Positions 26,801 through 37,489 of a stretch of DNA of 64,000 bases are shown here, one piece after another. The position numbers and the translations under genes were made by a program. The DNA is from Apostichopus japonicus (Eukaryota; Echinodermata; Holothuroidea; Aspidochirotida; Stichopodidae): the NCBI RefSeq assembly GCF_037975245.1, contig NC_092561.1, forward strand, positions 4,512,001 through 4,576,000, given 5' to 3'. The notes under the pieces were generated by a model. The model searched no databases. It saw only the letters and a program-made list of their open reading frames with translations, and was not told the origin of the DNA. Within the stretch, counting starts at the first letter, position 1; every line of letters begins with the position of its first letter.

Positions 26801-27148
26801 TTTTGTCCACACCTTCACGTTTCCCTTAAAAAAAAAACAAATTATGTATCATACTGCATTTTACTGATATGAAGAAGAAAATACTTCGTACCTTGTAATA
26901 GTATGGAGATAGCTGGAGAAATCACTTATGATAGTTTCAATACGCTGGATGAGATTAGGATCCTCTGAGACTTGGGGGCTTATCGCCACCACGATCCCTT
27001 CGTAGCCACCTTCAGATATTCTTGCTTCTGTAATTGCGTTGTAACGTGGTTCTTGATATCCTTTATTTCCATGTACATAGGGTATCAGCACCAACATAAT
27101 GATAGCCGTACTTGTCATTAATGACAAAGTTGATAAAAATCTCAACAT
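7808..27148 (-). CDS. CLCA: Calcium-activated chloride channel regulator-type protein (CLCA), 16 exons, 1197 aa
   Basis: Exons, 5' to 3' on the minus strand: 27148-26892, 18458-18194, 17906-17777, 16835-16702, 16291-16178, 15927-15775, 15208-15034, 14584-14460, 14182-14026, 13116-12857, 12008-11828, 11204-11035, 10535-10361, 9921-9802, 9330-9148, 8802-7808. All phases match and the total is 3594 nt. Order: signal peptide (1 to about 27), CLCA N-terminal domain with HEWAH at 178-182 and D189/E190 (metzincin-like self-cleavage site in the family), VWA domain with MIDAS DNSAS at 337-341 and TDG at 435-437, beta-sandwich region, a fibronectin-III-like stretch (SYDIRYS), TM at about 919-944, and a 253-aa cytoplasmic tail. 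Vertebrate CLCAs are about 900-940 aa, so the extra length is mostly tail. The family modulates anion channels and mucus at the cell surface. Oddity: the intron after exon 12 has a GC donor. No poly(A) signal was identified. Confidence 0.95.
10013..10035. promoter_or_regulatory. TGACG array ending in a CRE-like palindrome
   Basis: Four TGACG units in a row end in TGACGTCA (10028-10035), the consensus for CREB/ATF-type factors. It lies inside a CLCA intron (between exons 13 and 14). A regulatory role is speculative. Confidence 0.25.
11035..11204 (-). CDS. CLCA: CLCA exon 12 with GC donor
   Basis: Encodes [16 protein letters not shown] and [19 protein letters not shown], a conserved CLCA stretch (compare GDGIYS and GRYS). 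The next bases are GCAAGC, a typical GC-AG donor context after CAG. Retaining the intron would add only three codons before TAA. Splicing at GC to 10535 (after TTCTAG) restores the frame and gives FSIRGEGQI. Confidence 0.8.
12106..12160. repeat. Two-copy tandem repeat, about 27 bp
   Basis: AAACGAAAATAAGGAAGCCA occurs twice in succession within the intron between CLCA exons 10 and 11. Confidence 0.7.
15775..15927 (-). CDS. CLCA: CLCA exon 6: VWA domain MIDAS
   Basis: Encodes [11 protein letters not shown], a DxSxS metal-ion-dependent adhesion site at the start of the VWA domain. The following exons (15208-15034 and 14584-14460) supply NFNDNG, TTIGGG and [10 protein letters not shown], so the MIDAS Asp/Ser/Thr/Asp set appears complete. 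This suggests a metal-binding VWA domain, as in the CLCA proteins that act on TMEM16A. Confidence 0.9.
17777..17906 (-). CDS. CLCA: CLCA exon 3: zinc-protease motif
   Basis: Encodes [14 protein letters not shown], the hallmark HExxH...DE motif that in CLCA proteins supports autocatalytic cleavage. All metal-ligand and catalytic positions expected from the motif are present, so self-processing is plausible. The acceptor (CAACAG) and donor (GTCGGT) are read on the minus strand. Confidence 0.92.
18600..18937. repeat. Two tandem units of about 166 bp in CLCA intron 1
   Basis: The block with ATATGCTTTTAACGA, TTTACATGTAAAC, TTTAACAGAGGTT and ACAGGAGAATCCTGTAAAA occurs twice, starting near 18608 and 18774. 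A decayed third fragment follows to about 19020. No coding sense. Confidence 0.7.
21215..22000 (-). pseudogene. Degenerate non-LTR retrotransposon (LINE) 3' end
   Basis: On the minus strand, three frame-shifted segments read as the C-terminal part of a CR1/Jockey-type reverse transcriptase: [16 protein letters not shown], then [12 protein letters not shown] and [20 protein letters not shown], then [13 protein letters not shown] and [12 protein letters not shown] frameshift lies near the AWTP/RYF junction (about 21720) and another before VVNEW. A short 3' UTR with ACTAAACTGAACTAAAC ends near 21215. It is dead and 5'-truncated; the clade is not certain. Confidence 0.85.
22680..22975. repeat. 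A-rich interspersed/tandem units of about 105 bp
   Basis: Three diverged copies share the pattern GTAATTTTACAG ... TTGCAAGAAAAAAACTGTAT ... TTTTACxTAxAA. They lie inside CLCA intron 1. The origin is unknown. Confidence 0.45.
24347..24597 (+). mobile_element. SINE-B copy 1 (tRNA head, CATA tail)
   Basis: The head contains GTTAGCTCAGTGGTTAAC (A box) and GGTTCGAGTC (B box) at normal spacing. The body matches 40894-41162 (GTCGTCCAG/GTCGTCTGG, GGACGTTAAAT, CAGCTTGCGG/A, GCTTCTTCGCGAGTTCCTG), and the tail is (CATA)n. Two independent copies with the same end support a genuine SINE family. Confidence 0.8.
24886..26745. repeat. 82-bp satellite, about 23 monomers, A/B dimer higher-order repeat
   Basis: Monomers begin GATTGAATGAAC and are close to 82 bp. 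Two types alternate through most of the array: type A (GGGCTGTTTATATATTATAG, then TACCAGTGCCAGTTCAG) and type B (AGGCCTGTTTATACAT, then TCAGTGACATTTTAG), giving a repeat unit of about 164 bp. Monomer 9 has an internal deletion. The last four monomers, after about 26430, no longer alternate. Located in CLCA intron 1, ending about 115 bp from exon 1. Confidence 0.93.
26892..27148 (-). CDS. CLCA: CLCA exon 1: signal peptide and start of N-terminal domain
   Basis: ATG at 27148. The first 27 residues are a strong hydrophobic signal peptide ending near VHG. They are followed by [13 protein letters not shown], the conserved opening of the CLCA N-terminal domain, and SSYLHTITR. The exon ends in phase 2 before GTACGA. 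No upstream in-frame ATG is needed, which supports this start. Confidence 0.9.
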
Positions 27149-28420
27149 AGTTATAGTTTATTATAATAACGGTAAAAAAGAACGTTAACAGATAGTTGTC
27201 TAATAAAGCAGCCTGGCGTCAACCGTGGATAAAAGACTCCTAAAACTTGATGGAACTTACATTTGTGGCAATTTGCCCAACGTTAAACAGTAGTCCTATC
27301 CGTCAATAGAAAAGTCTGTGGTATATTGCGTTACTATATAAAGCTCCGTGTGATTTATTTGCGGTGACTCACAACAAATAACAAAAGCAACCCAAGTTCA
27401 ATTTCGACTGTGGTTCATTCATGCGTAACCCACAGCCGGATAGAGACCTATACACTGTGATAAACAGAATAATAAATGCTTACTTTCTGACGAAACGTTC
27501 ATACAAAAGAAAAAAAATACAACGTGTAACGGTTATGAATTATTAACACAAATTATGAAAAGCCTAAAGGAGGAAGTGGTTGTCGAATACAGTCATAACA
27601 CAAAGAGGCTGTTAAATCTATCATTGCGCAACCACGACTTGTATATGGTGACAAAACCATTAAATATCTTAAAATGTTTCTTTGGTTTCGTCCTTATACC
27701 TTGCAGAGTATTTATTAAGTCGTATGCTAATTATGTTTTTGTTTGTGTTTGAAAATGTCACATGTTTCCAGTAGAATAAGTGTTTATTATGGTGTGATAA
27801 ACGGACATAACATAAGATGATCATTGTTCACTAAGGTGTATTGACGAGAGAAAAGATTGTCATTATTAAAGCACACCTTGAAAGGTCGAATCCATTATTG
27901 CTTGATTCTAACATTAATCACAGTACTTGTACATCCAAACACCAAGGTATTTTATCGTCTGTTGTATCAGTTTACTTTTATCAAACGTATAACGCTCTGA
28001 CTTTCCCTGAATACATCCCATAGCCTATCCTAGTCTCGTTAAATAAAAGTATATTTGCACAAAATCTGCGTAGAAACACTTCCAACAAAACTGTGAAAAT
28101 TGGGCGATACCATCGGTTTTAACAAGGTCATCTTTTCAATATTCTTTTGTCTCCAACTATGAACAATCTATAACTCATCACTTATCGATCGTTTACACAT
28201 CAGTGGTAGAAACATCACCAAGCAGCTGAGATTCCATAACACTGTATTGACGGTTTGCATACCGATAGCTTCCAATGACTGAAAAAATGAAATGATAATA
28301 TAACGGAAATTGATTTAATTCGGCCTAACTCTTAATAAAGGTCTGCAGAGTTTAACAATATGGAGTCACTTTCGTAATTAATAGGTCCATGACTGGAGAA
28401 GTATGATGGAACTCGGAGTC

Positions 28421-28682
<262 letters not shown>

Positions 28683-28782
28683 ATCGTAACCCTTGTTGTA
28701 TCCTAAATTTCTGGGGGAATGGTGGTATAAAACATTCTATTAGATAAAAACAAACATACGTAGTGTAATATCCCCTCTACCC

Positions 28783-29030
28783 CAGTGTACAGGGCATGTG
28801 ATCAATGCTGTTCGAGTACGCTATCCTATACCCAGTGTACATGGCATGCGATCAATGCTGTTTAAGTACGCTACCATATAGCTATACACAGTGTACATTG
28901 CATGTGATCAATGCTGGTCAAGTACGCTACCCTATACCCAGTGTACATTGCATGTGATCAATGCTGGTCAAGTACGCTACCCTATACCCATTCTACAGGG
29001 CATGTGATCAATGCTGTTTAAGTACGCTAA
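28783..29030. repeat. Minisatellite, about 5 units of about 50 bp
   Basis: The unit carries CCCAGTGTACAxxGCATGTG, ATCAATGCTG and AAGTACGCTACCCTATA. Units three and four are nearly identical. Confidence 0.9.
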
Positions 29031-30571
29031 ACGGATAGAGGCGAATTAAGACTTGATAGACTGCTTCAATACAACGCGAAATTATATTTCAGGTGTTGAT
29101 GACGGTGCATATACTCTACAATTATCTCGTACAAAACACCAAATATCGTAACGCATCGATAGACGCAGTGGCCTTTATTTTAACTTCACAAACCAGTGAC
29201 TTCGATACGGTAGTTGACCTAGAGACAGTACGTAGTGGGACTAGGGTTTAGCAACTGTCATGGTTCAAATTAGGGGTGCACTGTGGTAATTCCGGACGGT
29301 TAAGAGTTAAATTGGTAACTGTTTCCACTAATGAAAAATATATTGAGTGATTCGGTTTCTCTTCTCTTCAGTTTTGTTTCAGCTTGTTAAAAGAAGGAAT
29401 TTGTATTCAATGAATGCGGTGATTGGGGGGGGGGGGGGGGGGAGAGAGACTGTCTAGGAGTAAACATCAATGGCTGCGTAGGATTTCGAAGAAAAAATAT
29501 TTACACGTCAAATGTTACATTCTGAGGCATATTTAGTGTATGCTTTAAGTATATCAGTCGGCATCTTGAAACTATAAGTTAGACCACCGAACCACTAAAT
29601 TGGAGTCAACTTAAATAACCCCAGGGCAGTTCTCTTTTCTAAAATCTTCTTCTTTCGCCTCTGGTTCTTCCAGAAAAGTGCAGATCCTACATAAATCAGT
29701 CGTTGAAATTTTGAATTTCCCCATGCCCGCCACATTTGAAATCCTGTGCACTCAACTGGGAGTGGGAACAAAATCAAATAGTTAGTACATTTTCATATAC
29801 AGTTCATTTATATGTTACAGAACTCAAATTGTAAATCAAACGTACACTCGAAGAGCTGTGCATGCATGCTCTAAAAGTCAATGCAATTGTCCTACTAATT
29901 TCACAACTGCATGAAAGTGAATGTAACATAATAACTGTTAATACACAAATCATATCATAACGCAATCGTATAATTTATAATAATCACAATTTCAGTATGA
30001 TGATGCACTACTAAGTCTGAGAAAGTATCACTTTAAAATATTTTCTAATTGGCTACCCAGAAGGGAAGCATCTGAAGAGTATAGTACCCCAATAGCAGCT
30101 TTCAGTGTTCCTCAACACCGTGACAGTTGTCCAATTATCCTTTCGTCAAACTTCCCCATCTTGACAAAGGGCGGACGGACTATATATTGTGTTGTGTGTT
30201 CAGTATTACTCATCCGCACGTTTTACAGGATAGAACTGTAATCCGTCAAAACTGTTGTAGGATATGACAGAATTTCGCAAACATCACACCGGGTTTAAAA
30301 TATCCAGGGGGGTTATGTTGCACTGTCGCACCGGCAGTAACTTAAAATTAGTTAATATTCTTTTTTTCAAATCCATTATTACAATAAGACCGTTATGCGT
30401 GTGATAAAATGGTTACTGTAGGCAATCTGCGGAGAAATAAATCGATAAATAGCATGTGTGTTTCACACTCTAAGCGATAACTAATATTAATGACAGGTTT
30501 CACACCCTTTAAACAGCCACGTATTAGCAGGGGCAGAAACGGCAATAACAATACTTTTCTACCACTAGCTG

Positions 30572-30578
30572 TATAAAA
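30572..30578 (+). promoter_or_regulatory. TATA box of the lectin gene
   Basis: TATAAAA stands 57 bp before the ATG at 30635. A start of transcription near 30600 would leave a short 5' UTR of about 35 nt. Position and sequence fit; not tested. Confidence 0.6.
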
Positions 30579-30634
30579 CTAAATCGAGAGAGCCTATACT
30601 GACATCTTCTTAAAAAAAAATACTGTCTTGTAAA

Positions 30635-33600
30635 ATGGCAGGGATCAGTCTCGCAGTCGTTCTGCTAGTTTCCATAATTGGACAAAGAGTTGTGACACTC
30701 ACGGCTTGCCCAACCGAGAAAGGGTATTTTCACTTTGACGAAAAATGCTTTTGGGTATTGGATGATAGTGTTGAGAACAACGCCAACGCCTTACTTAAGT
30801 GTGGTAATTTAGCAGGAGAATGGCGTTTTCCAACAGTAGGTAAGCTCCTTCTTAGGTGGATTGATATCTGCAGGAAGATATTTCTACCAGTCTAGATTTA
30901 TGATATGAGTTAGCAATACGTCGCTCACCAATTCAAAGTATTTTATATGTACATATGCGTATTTATCATTATAACAGTCCTGTCAATACTACTGTATACC
31001 TCATAACACAATAATTTAACGTCAATACGTACAACCAGTGGGCCACAGACTTTCTTGTGTAACATTGCGACGGTGCAAATAAAAATGTTGATTCAACCAG
31101 AATAAGGAAGAAATGACTTCTGTAATAAACATTACTTATTATTTAATGGTCAGTTTGGTTTTGGGAAATGTACTCTACAAGCCCTCCTCTTTCTCAGTCA
31201 TACTCTTTCGGTTGCTTTCTACAAAAGATATTACATTCAATGGCACTTTAATTGATCTTTCTGGTTGAAGGCTAAATATATTAAATATTAACGTTAAAAA
31301 AAGACATGTTTTGTGATGTTCTCTACTTGCAACAATTCTATCCCGTCAAGCTGCAAGGGACATAATATCTACAACCATGTGGAATTTTCTCATGTTGCTA
31401 ACTTCTTAGCCTACATTGATGATAATTGAAATTATCTGCACCATAATTGAATTTCACCTTTACCACCTAATTGACTAAATTCATCAATCGTTCGACCGAA
31501 TGATTAATTGACAGATAGATATATAGACATAGGCGTAGGAGCCCACTTTGTTTGGGGAGGGGGGGGGGGGGGCTGTAACGACTTGCCCAAAAATTATAAC
31601 CAGAATTTTTCGCGCGCGCGTTCAACATGTTAATTTGCATATCATATAGACATGCATCGGTTATTACATCGCATGCCAATAACATACAATCATTAGCCGT
31701 GTTATTACCTTTCCATATTGGTTATAATTATTGGGGAAGTCGTTACAATAATAATAATGATCATAATAATATAAGTTTAACCAATGAAAAACACATTGCA
31801 ATTTATTTTCAGTAGGTGCCCGAAACATTATCAGCATAGTGCCCGAATTTTCACAACAATATTTGGTTGGGGAGCTGTAGCCCCCTCTCCCCAGCCCCCC
31901 CCCCCCCGCCCCCAGCCCCTTACCTTCTGCCTCCTACGCCTACGTATATAGATGGATGACTACATGAATGGATCGATCGACTGATTGTTACTTTTGCTAA
32001 ATATATGAATGGCTGGATTGATTATTGATCACTGATTGTATAATTGATGGATGGACTGCTTATATTGATGGACTTGGTTGCAATTGGTTGACTGATTGAT
32101 TAATTTCTTGATAGATTAATTGATTGATCGACTGGTTGGGTACTTGGTTGATAGATTGATTGACTGACTGTTAATTGTTTGATAGATTAATTGATTGATC
32201 GACTGATTGGTTAATTGCCTGATAGTTTAATTGATTGATCGACTGATTGTTTAATTGGTTGATAGAGTAATGAATTTATTGAATCATTTATTTTATATAG
32301 ATGAACTAGCCGGAACGAAGCTGAATCGTGCCTGGGTGATGGGGCCAGACTCGTAAGTTTACTCCATATATTACAGATTTAAAAGCGTTTTTTTTTTTTA
32401 AATCATTTCCGTCTGGTCATTGTTACTCAATTGTTTATGTCAAAACATTTTTGATTTTTTTTAGAAATGATTTGCTCTTTAAATATGCATCATTTAAATT
32501 TACAAAACAACGAAGCATTTCCACAGTGCTGTTAAGTTTATACAATTAGAGAATGTTAAGCAATTGCAATACAATACAGTCATATACTTGCAAAGAAAAA
32601 TGATTTTATTCGTTTCATATTAAGTAAAACAATATTTGTTACAAATTGTATAATGTTGTTTTGGCTTTGGTCGAATGTTATGAAATCTTTTTCCTTCAAA
32701 CACGTTCAAGCGGCCAATGTTTATGACAATTATAATAATACTAAGTAAGTGCACTAGTATAATATTATGTATATTACATGTAAAGTTGCTCATCGTAATA
32801 CATTGGTCAGTCTACATTCTTAACATAGGTTATTTATATCTGAAATCACACTGATAAGTGTATTAAAGTATATATTTTTTTATTATAGCACGTTTAAATA
32901 ATTTTTCAGGCAGGATTATTAGTAACTACTGAATTAAGTAGGTTTGGAAAACTAGGAAAGTTGGTCCGGGATTGATCTTGTAGGGTTTTAATATTGAATC
33001 AACTTCCAGCTACTAAAGACTTCATTTTGTTGAAAATAAATTCTGGAATAAAACAAGTCACACATGCTTACAGATTGTTTAAAGAATGAGTGTGGAAAAA
33101 TAAGATAATATCTGCTCATCTTCTTTTTCCTCATGATTCCTTAGTTTTTTTTTTTTCATTTAAGTTTTTTTTTTTCTCTCTCTTTTTTTTTGTTAGGTTG
33201 AAATGTTACGCAGCGATAACTTCTGATGAGCAGAAAATGATAGAGATTGCCTGTAGCCTCCAAATCGGCGTTGTCTGCATATTGGTTCAAAATGATGTTC
33301 CTTCTGAGACATACGTTAAGACGCAGCTCGCTTCTCTTGACGGGCACATTACGTCCGTTAATGCTTACGATGTAGATATCACCAAGTTTAAAGAGAGTGT
33401 GCAGAGCTTTAACAACAGTGTTAGCGAAGTTACCGGTACGTTCGAACGCTGGAAGAGACAAGCTCCGAGCCTGGGCGATAGAAGACGGATATTGAATGCA
33501 GGTCAACTTTCTAAGATACAGAGTGTAAGAAGCCGTGTTGGGGGATTGACTCGAAGCCGGACCATCACCAATCGACTGACAAGCAATCGTCGTATAGCTG

Positions 33601-34172
33601 TTGGAGGCGGTGTCGGGAACACGGACCAGGGGGCTGCCACAGACAATGTACAAGACACTCCAAGAGAACGGACAAACCTCCCTCGTGTTGGAGCTGCACC
33701 TATGAATGGCGAAGATGGACGTCTTCCTGGTGAACGGAACGGTAAAGAAATGTGCATGGGAGGTTGGAAACGATTTGGACGGAGCTGTGTGAAACTAGAG
33801 AAGAACGCAGTTTCTTGGAACCTGGCGAAAACCGAGTGTGAAACATTTATTTACAAACAATCGAAAGCGACTTTGATTAATCTCTCAGACGAAGGGGTAC
33901 GAAATCGCCTGAGCAAGATGCTTACAGTCATGGAAGATGGGGATATCCAACCTTTCTGGACCTCCGGAAATGATGTAAATATTGAAGGGGCTCTACAATG
34001 GGACGAATCAAATGCAATGACGCAAGCTGGCGCAATTTCTGGAAATTCAGAAGAGAATGACTGCGTTGTCTATCAATCTGACAACTTACAATTTGAATCG
34101 TGTGAAGAGACCTTCGCTTACGTTTGCGAAATGAGGGAGCCAAATATTACGGATGAGGATTTGGTCCGATAG
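30635..34172 (+). CDS. Secreted protein with two C-type lectin-like domains (410 aa, 3 exons)
   Basis: Exons 30635-30839, 32301-32352 and 33197-34172 join in phase (1233 nt). Residues 1 to about 20 form a signal peptide. CTLD1 (about 25-115) starts [16 protein letters not shown] and closes with LKCYAAIT...[13 protein letters not shown], but has almost no long loop, so the usual EPN/QPD and WND calcium motifs are absent. A linker of about 150 residues rich in Arg/Gly/Thr follows (for example [14 protein letters not shown]). CTLD2 (272-397) begins [16 protein letters not shown], contains [11 protein letters not shown] and ends [12 protein letters not shown], again without a clear EPN/QPD. Family knowledge: invertebrate CTLD proteins act in recognition or matrix binding; ligand unknown. 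Intron 1 hosts a MITE and GATT repeats. The gene has its own TATA box and an ATTAAA signal. Confidence 0.9.
31528..31944 (+). mobile_element. hAT-type MITE, family 3, 417 bp, perfect 8-bp TSD
   Basis: Begins CATAGGCGTAGGAGCC and ends GCCTCCTACGCCTACG. The flanking direct repeat TATATAGA lies at 31520-31527 and 31945-31952. A G-rich run sits near the left end and C-rich runs near the right end. It lies in intron 1 of the lectin gene. A second copy of the same family starts at 63718 (shared internal blocks CAACATGTTAATTTGCATAT and TTTCAGTAGGTGCCCGAAA). Confidence 0.9.
31950..32295. repeat. Degenerate GATT/GACT tandem repeat
   Basis: Long array of ATTGATTG-like units, with a longer register of about 44 bp (TTGATAGATTAATTGATTGA, then TCGACTGATTGGTTAATTG). 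It ends directly before the acceptor of lectin exon 2. Confidence 0.8.
33197..34172 (+). CDS. Lectin gene exon 3: end of CTLD1, linker, CTLD2
   Basis: The acceptor is a long T tract ending TTAG just before 33197. The split Ser codon joins exon 2 (GPDS) to LKCYAAI. CTLD2 shows four canonical cysteines (C283, C300, C375, C388 by my count) and an extra N-terminal C272 typical of long-form CTLDs. The stop is TAG at 34170-34172. Confidence 0.88.
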
Positions 34173-34225
34173 ACATCAGCTACGTTCTTTTCATCCCTTT
34201 TTTTCGCCTTTGTCATTTTACCCGA

Positions 34226-34231
34226 ATTAAA
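34226..34231 (+). terminator. Poly(A) signal of the lectin gene
   Basis: ATTAAA, 54 bp after the lectin stop codon on the same strand. Confidence 0.5.
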
Positions 34232-34281
34232 CATTCCATTCGGACGTTTTACAGAGTAACTTACTCGTCCGTTGAAACGTT

Positions 34282-34466
<185 letters not shown>

Positions 34467-34764
34467 GTATTGTTCGATACAGGTGACAAACGCCTACAGT
34501 GGAATAACGCCCTTCCTTACCGGTTTCGAACCTCTGGACATACAATCAGCGTCCATAGCCCAGTGGTTAGGGTGTCCGCATATAAAGCGGGAGGCCCGAG
34601 TTCGAAACCCGGTGGACGCTGGAAGTTTTTTCACTGTTCTTGATTTTCCAACTCATTGCGATTTCAATTATATACATTCATTTGCCTTTGTCGTTTACGA
34701 CCATTTCATTAACAAAGGTCTGTTCAAAGTATCTCTTTCGAGATCTGGCTTTAGGAATCACAAA
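34467..34764 (+). mobile_element. SINE-A copy 3
   Basis: Plus-strand copy with the best-preserved tRNA-like head: TAGCCCAGTGGTTAG (A box) and GAGTTCGAAACCC (B box). It is followed by the family body (TTTTTTCACTGTTCTTGATT) and tail (CTCTTTCGAGATCTGGC). The 5' edge is a TA array, as for copy 2. Confidence 0.8.
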
Positions 34765-35357
34765 TTACATTTTCTTCTCATGGGGCTATTAAGTGGATAT
34801 AATATAACTTTTCCAGTGAATGTATAATATAAAACAAAAGGTCGAAACATTGAGTTTTGCTTAAAAATCTTACGTAAGATATATCTGTTATTATAAAATA
34901 GTTTAAATAAACCGAATATAACTCAAACAGTCCTGGGTGAAATTGTTTCATTGCGATATTTCTTCTCAGCCTTTTAAAAGTTAAAATCGGACCGAGGCAC
35001 ACAAACATGTGTGTAGAAAATATAAGAAATATTTGATGGCCGTGTTCCTACGCAAGGTGCACTTGAAGTTAGCACTCCCATTTCCGAAGTACATCTCCCG
35101 TGTACACGCACAGGTGATTGCCTATTATATATTACGTACACATCGCGAACGTACGTATACAGCCTATATACCATGCCAACTTGTCAGGTACAAAGCGCTG
35201 CACTTAATAGGCTACACTCTCACACTCAACTACAGTTCTAAAACCGTTCTGTGAAATAAAATTCACGATCAACTTTACAGTAAAAGAGCTTGAAAAGTAT
35301 TTGGAACATTGAAAGATGAAACTTGGCTGAAACGATTTCAGAGCAGAATGTAGTACC

Positions 35358-35656
35358 CAAGGGCGTAGGAACCGGGGAGCTGGGGGCGCCAGCCCCCCAG
35401 TGAAAAATATAGGGGCGGAAGTATCATTCCGCCCCCCCCCCCCCGCTTCGCAAGTCAGAAACCCCCTTTTTCATTTCTTAATAAATGATAAAGTGTGAAG
35501 TGTGCCATATTGCACCAAATTGCATCTGAGGCCACCTGGAAATGCCAAACATGTCTAAAGGGGAGGTGGACATCCCTCCCCTTAGACCCCTTCCCCAGGC
35601 CGGCCATCAGTCTTCACCCCCCCCTCCCCACTCAAAAGTGCCCTCCTACGCCATTG
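35358..35656 (-). mobile_element. hAT-type MITE, family 1, 299 bp, perfect 8-bp TSD
   Basis: Inverted relative to the 6837 copy: begins CAAGGGCGTAGGAACCGG and ends CTCCTACGCCATTG. The direct repeat GTAGTACC flanks it at 35350-35357 and 35657-35664. Internal ACTTGCGAAGCG-type and CCACCTGGAAATGC blocks match the other copies in reverse complement. Confidence 0.92.
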
Positions 35657-35918
35657 GTAGTACCGAAAGCTTAGGCTTCGCAGAACTGGCCGATTGTAAA
35701 CGATAGAGTAGCCTACATGCGAACATTCCTCGCATTGGAGATGGACAGCGCAATGTATAAACAACGAAAAGTCTGCTGTGTAAACTTATTTTTTGTTACA
35801 CAAAATCACGAAATCCCGATGCAGTACATATGTGACGCCTAAACGATTTTTTTTTAAAACATATCTAATGTATAAGAAATTTCACCGAAAATTAAGGATT
35901 AAATTAATCTGTATTCAA

Positions 35919-36046
35919 CGAGATTTTTTCTCATTTGGAAATGAAAAAGGGGTTTTCTGACTTGAATGATACTTCCGCCCCTCCACATTTTTCACTGGGG
36001 GGGGGCTGGCGCCCCCCCCCCCCAGCCCCCGGTTCCTACGCCCTTG
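35919..36046 (+). mobile_element. hAT-type MITE, family 1, right-half fragment
   Basis: From GAGATTTTTTCTCATTTGG to the right terminus CGGTTCCTACGCCCTTG it matches the right half of the 56925 copy. The left half is absent, so it is truncated. It lies 262 bp after the complete, inverted copy at 35358. Confidence 0.8.
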
Positions 36047-36751
36047 GTGTAGAATGCCCCTTTAAGACGTATGCTTGACGATTACGTCTTTGTTCAGGCA
36101 AGGATTACTAACGATAATGTTCTCCCATCGTTTCATAAATTCTAATATTTCATCCAAGTAATGTTTTTAATTTTTGTTATTGCATATACCACAGCACACC
36201 ATATATACTTGTATTATTTTGTATTACATCTGAAGCATGTTCTGAAGCCATCACACTGAAATAACGTTACACGTCTTTGTGAAGTGCTGGCCGAGTTGCA
36301 GCCTATATGTGCTCGACTAGACATGCTGTCACGATCCGTGAATATCAAATCAATTAGAAGTGGTACAGACTATAGATGACTTTATGAAGAATAAATCAAC
36401 AGTTTGCCTATAACCATAATTTAAACAACATACATGCCCTGACAGTAAAGTTAAACTTGATAATAAAATATGCACAGTCTACTTTCAAGGAACCGCTTTT
36501 ATCATAGCTTCTCTTAACATGTATCTGTCAATTTTCGTATGAACAATGCACACACACACAAGAAAAGTCACTGTCATGCTTGTTTACATTCAAAGTCAGC
36601 AATATCTGTGAACTTTGAGAAATTGACGCATTTTAATAGGAATAACTATTTGACTAAATTGTTTTGTTACGATAAGGTCATCTAAATGAAGTCACCAGCA
36701 CAATGAATTGTGTAGAGTAAATGATGCGTGCACGTTTACATATAGGAAACT

Positions 36752-36994
36752 AGCCCGGGTCACATCTGCGCGATTCAACACGCGATTCAACTCGCAATAC
36801 AATTGAAGTTGAATCGCGTAGTTAGACACGGGTATCAACTTGTTGCGCAATAAAAGTTGCGCCGTCGATTTGGGTTGATTTGCAATAGAGCAATGTCCTA
36901 ATCGGCGCAACTTCTTTGAAGCAACTTTTCTGATGCGCGTGATTTTAGTTGCGAGTTGAATCGCGTGTTGAATCGCGCAGATGTGACCCGGGCT
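36752..36994. mobile_element. MITE with perfect 46-bp terminal inverted repeats, 243 bp
   Basis: Arms 36752-36797 and 36949-36994 are exact reverse complements starting AGCCCGGGTCACATCTG. Each arm itself contains two CGATTCAA copies, and more GTTGAATCGCG/TTGCGC blocks lie inside. GC-rich compared with the surroundings. No clear target-site duplication (left neighbour ACT, right neighbour TAA). Superfamily unknown. Confidence 0.85.
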
Positions 36995-37489
36995 TAAGAC
37001 GGAGTAAAATTGCTTTATGTTCCCCTTCTAAGCTCCAAAACGGGTAAACACGTTGAATAAAACTAACACGTATACGTCCAATTATAGAATAAAATATATG
37101 TTAGTAAATAGGTAACAGTAATATTGCATACGTATACTTCTGTTGCAAACAATATTTATCGAAACTTGATTATTCTATTAAACGAGTTAATTATTTTAAA
37201 TATGTTAATTAAACCTGTAATCATTCCTCGGATCCCAACTTAGGTCATGTAACATATTGTAGATATATATGTAAAATACCAAGTAAATACTGCAACATGT
37301 TAGAAGTAAGAAAACTTCCCTATCTGTCAACTAACAACAACTATACGGCCAAGTAGAGAAACACTTGAATGTTGTATTCAAGCAAGCCGACATGAGTGTA
37401 ATCATTAAAAGAAAGCAACGATGAACGGTTACTTAAAGAATTGGGAAACAGACCCACTTTGATTAAACTATGCAAATTCGTGTACGTTT

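Larger units (their letters stand above)
18459..26891 (-). other. CLCA intron 1 (8.4 kb), repeat-filled
   Basis: GT...AG intron in coding orientation (GTACGA donor, TTTCAG acceptor). It contains a 166-bp tandem pair, a degenerate LINE fragment, A-rich repeats around 22700-22980, a tRNA-derived SINE and an 82-bp satellite. No additional exon is needed, because exons 1 and 2 join in phase and give the expected family sequence [12 protein letters not shown]. Confidence 0.8.

Noticed and set aside
27330-27350. TATATAA-like motif as CLCA promoter
   Set aside because: It reads as TATATAA on the plus strand while the gene is on the minus strand, and it is about 190 bp from the ATG; support is too weak.
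33156-33757. Minus-strand frames of 84-165 codons opposite the lectin exon
   Set aside because: Antisense shadows of the coding exon on the plus strand.
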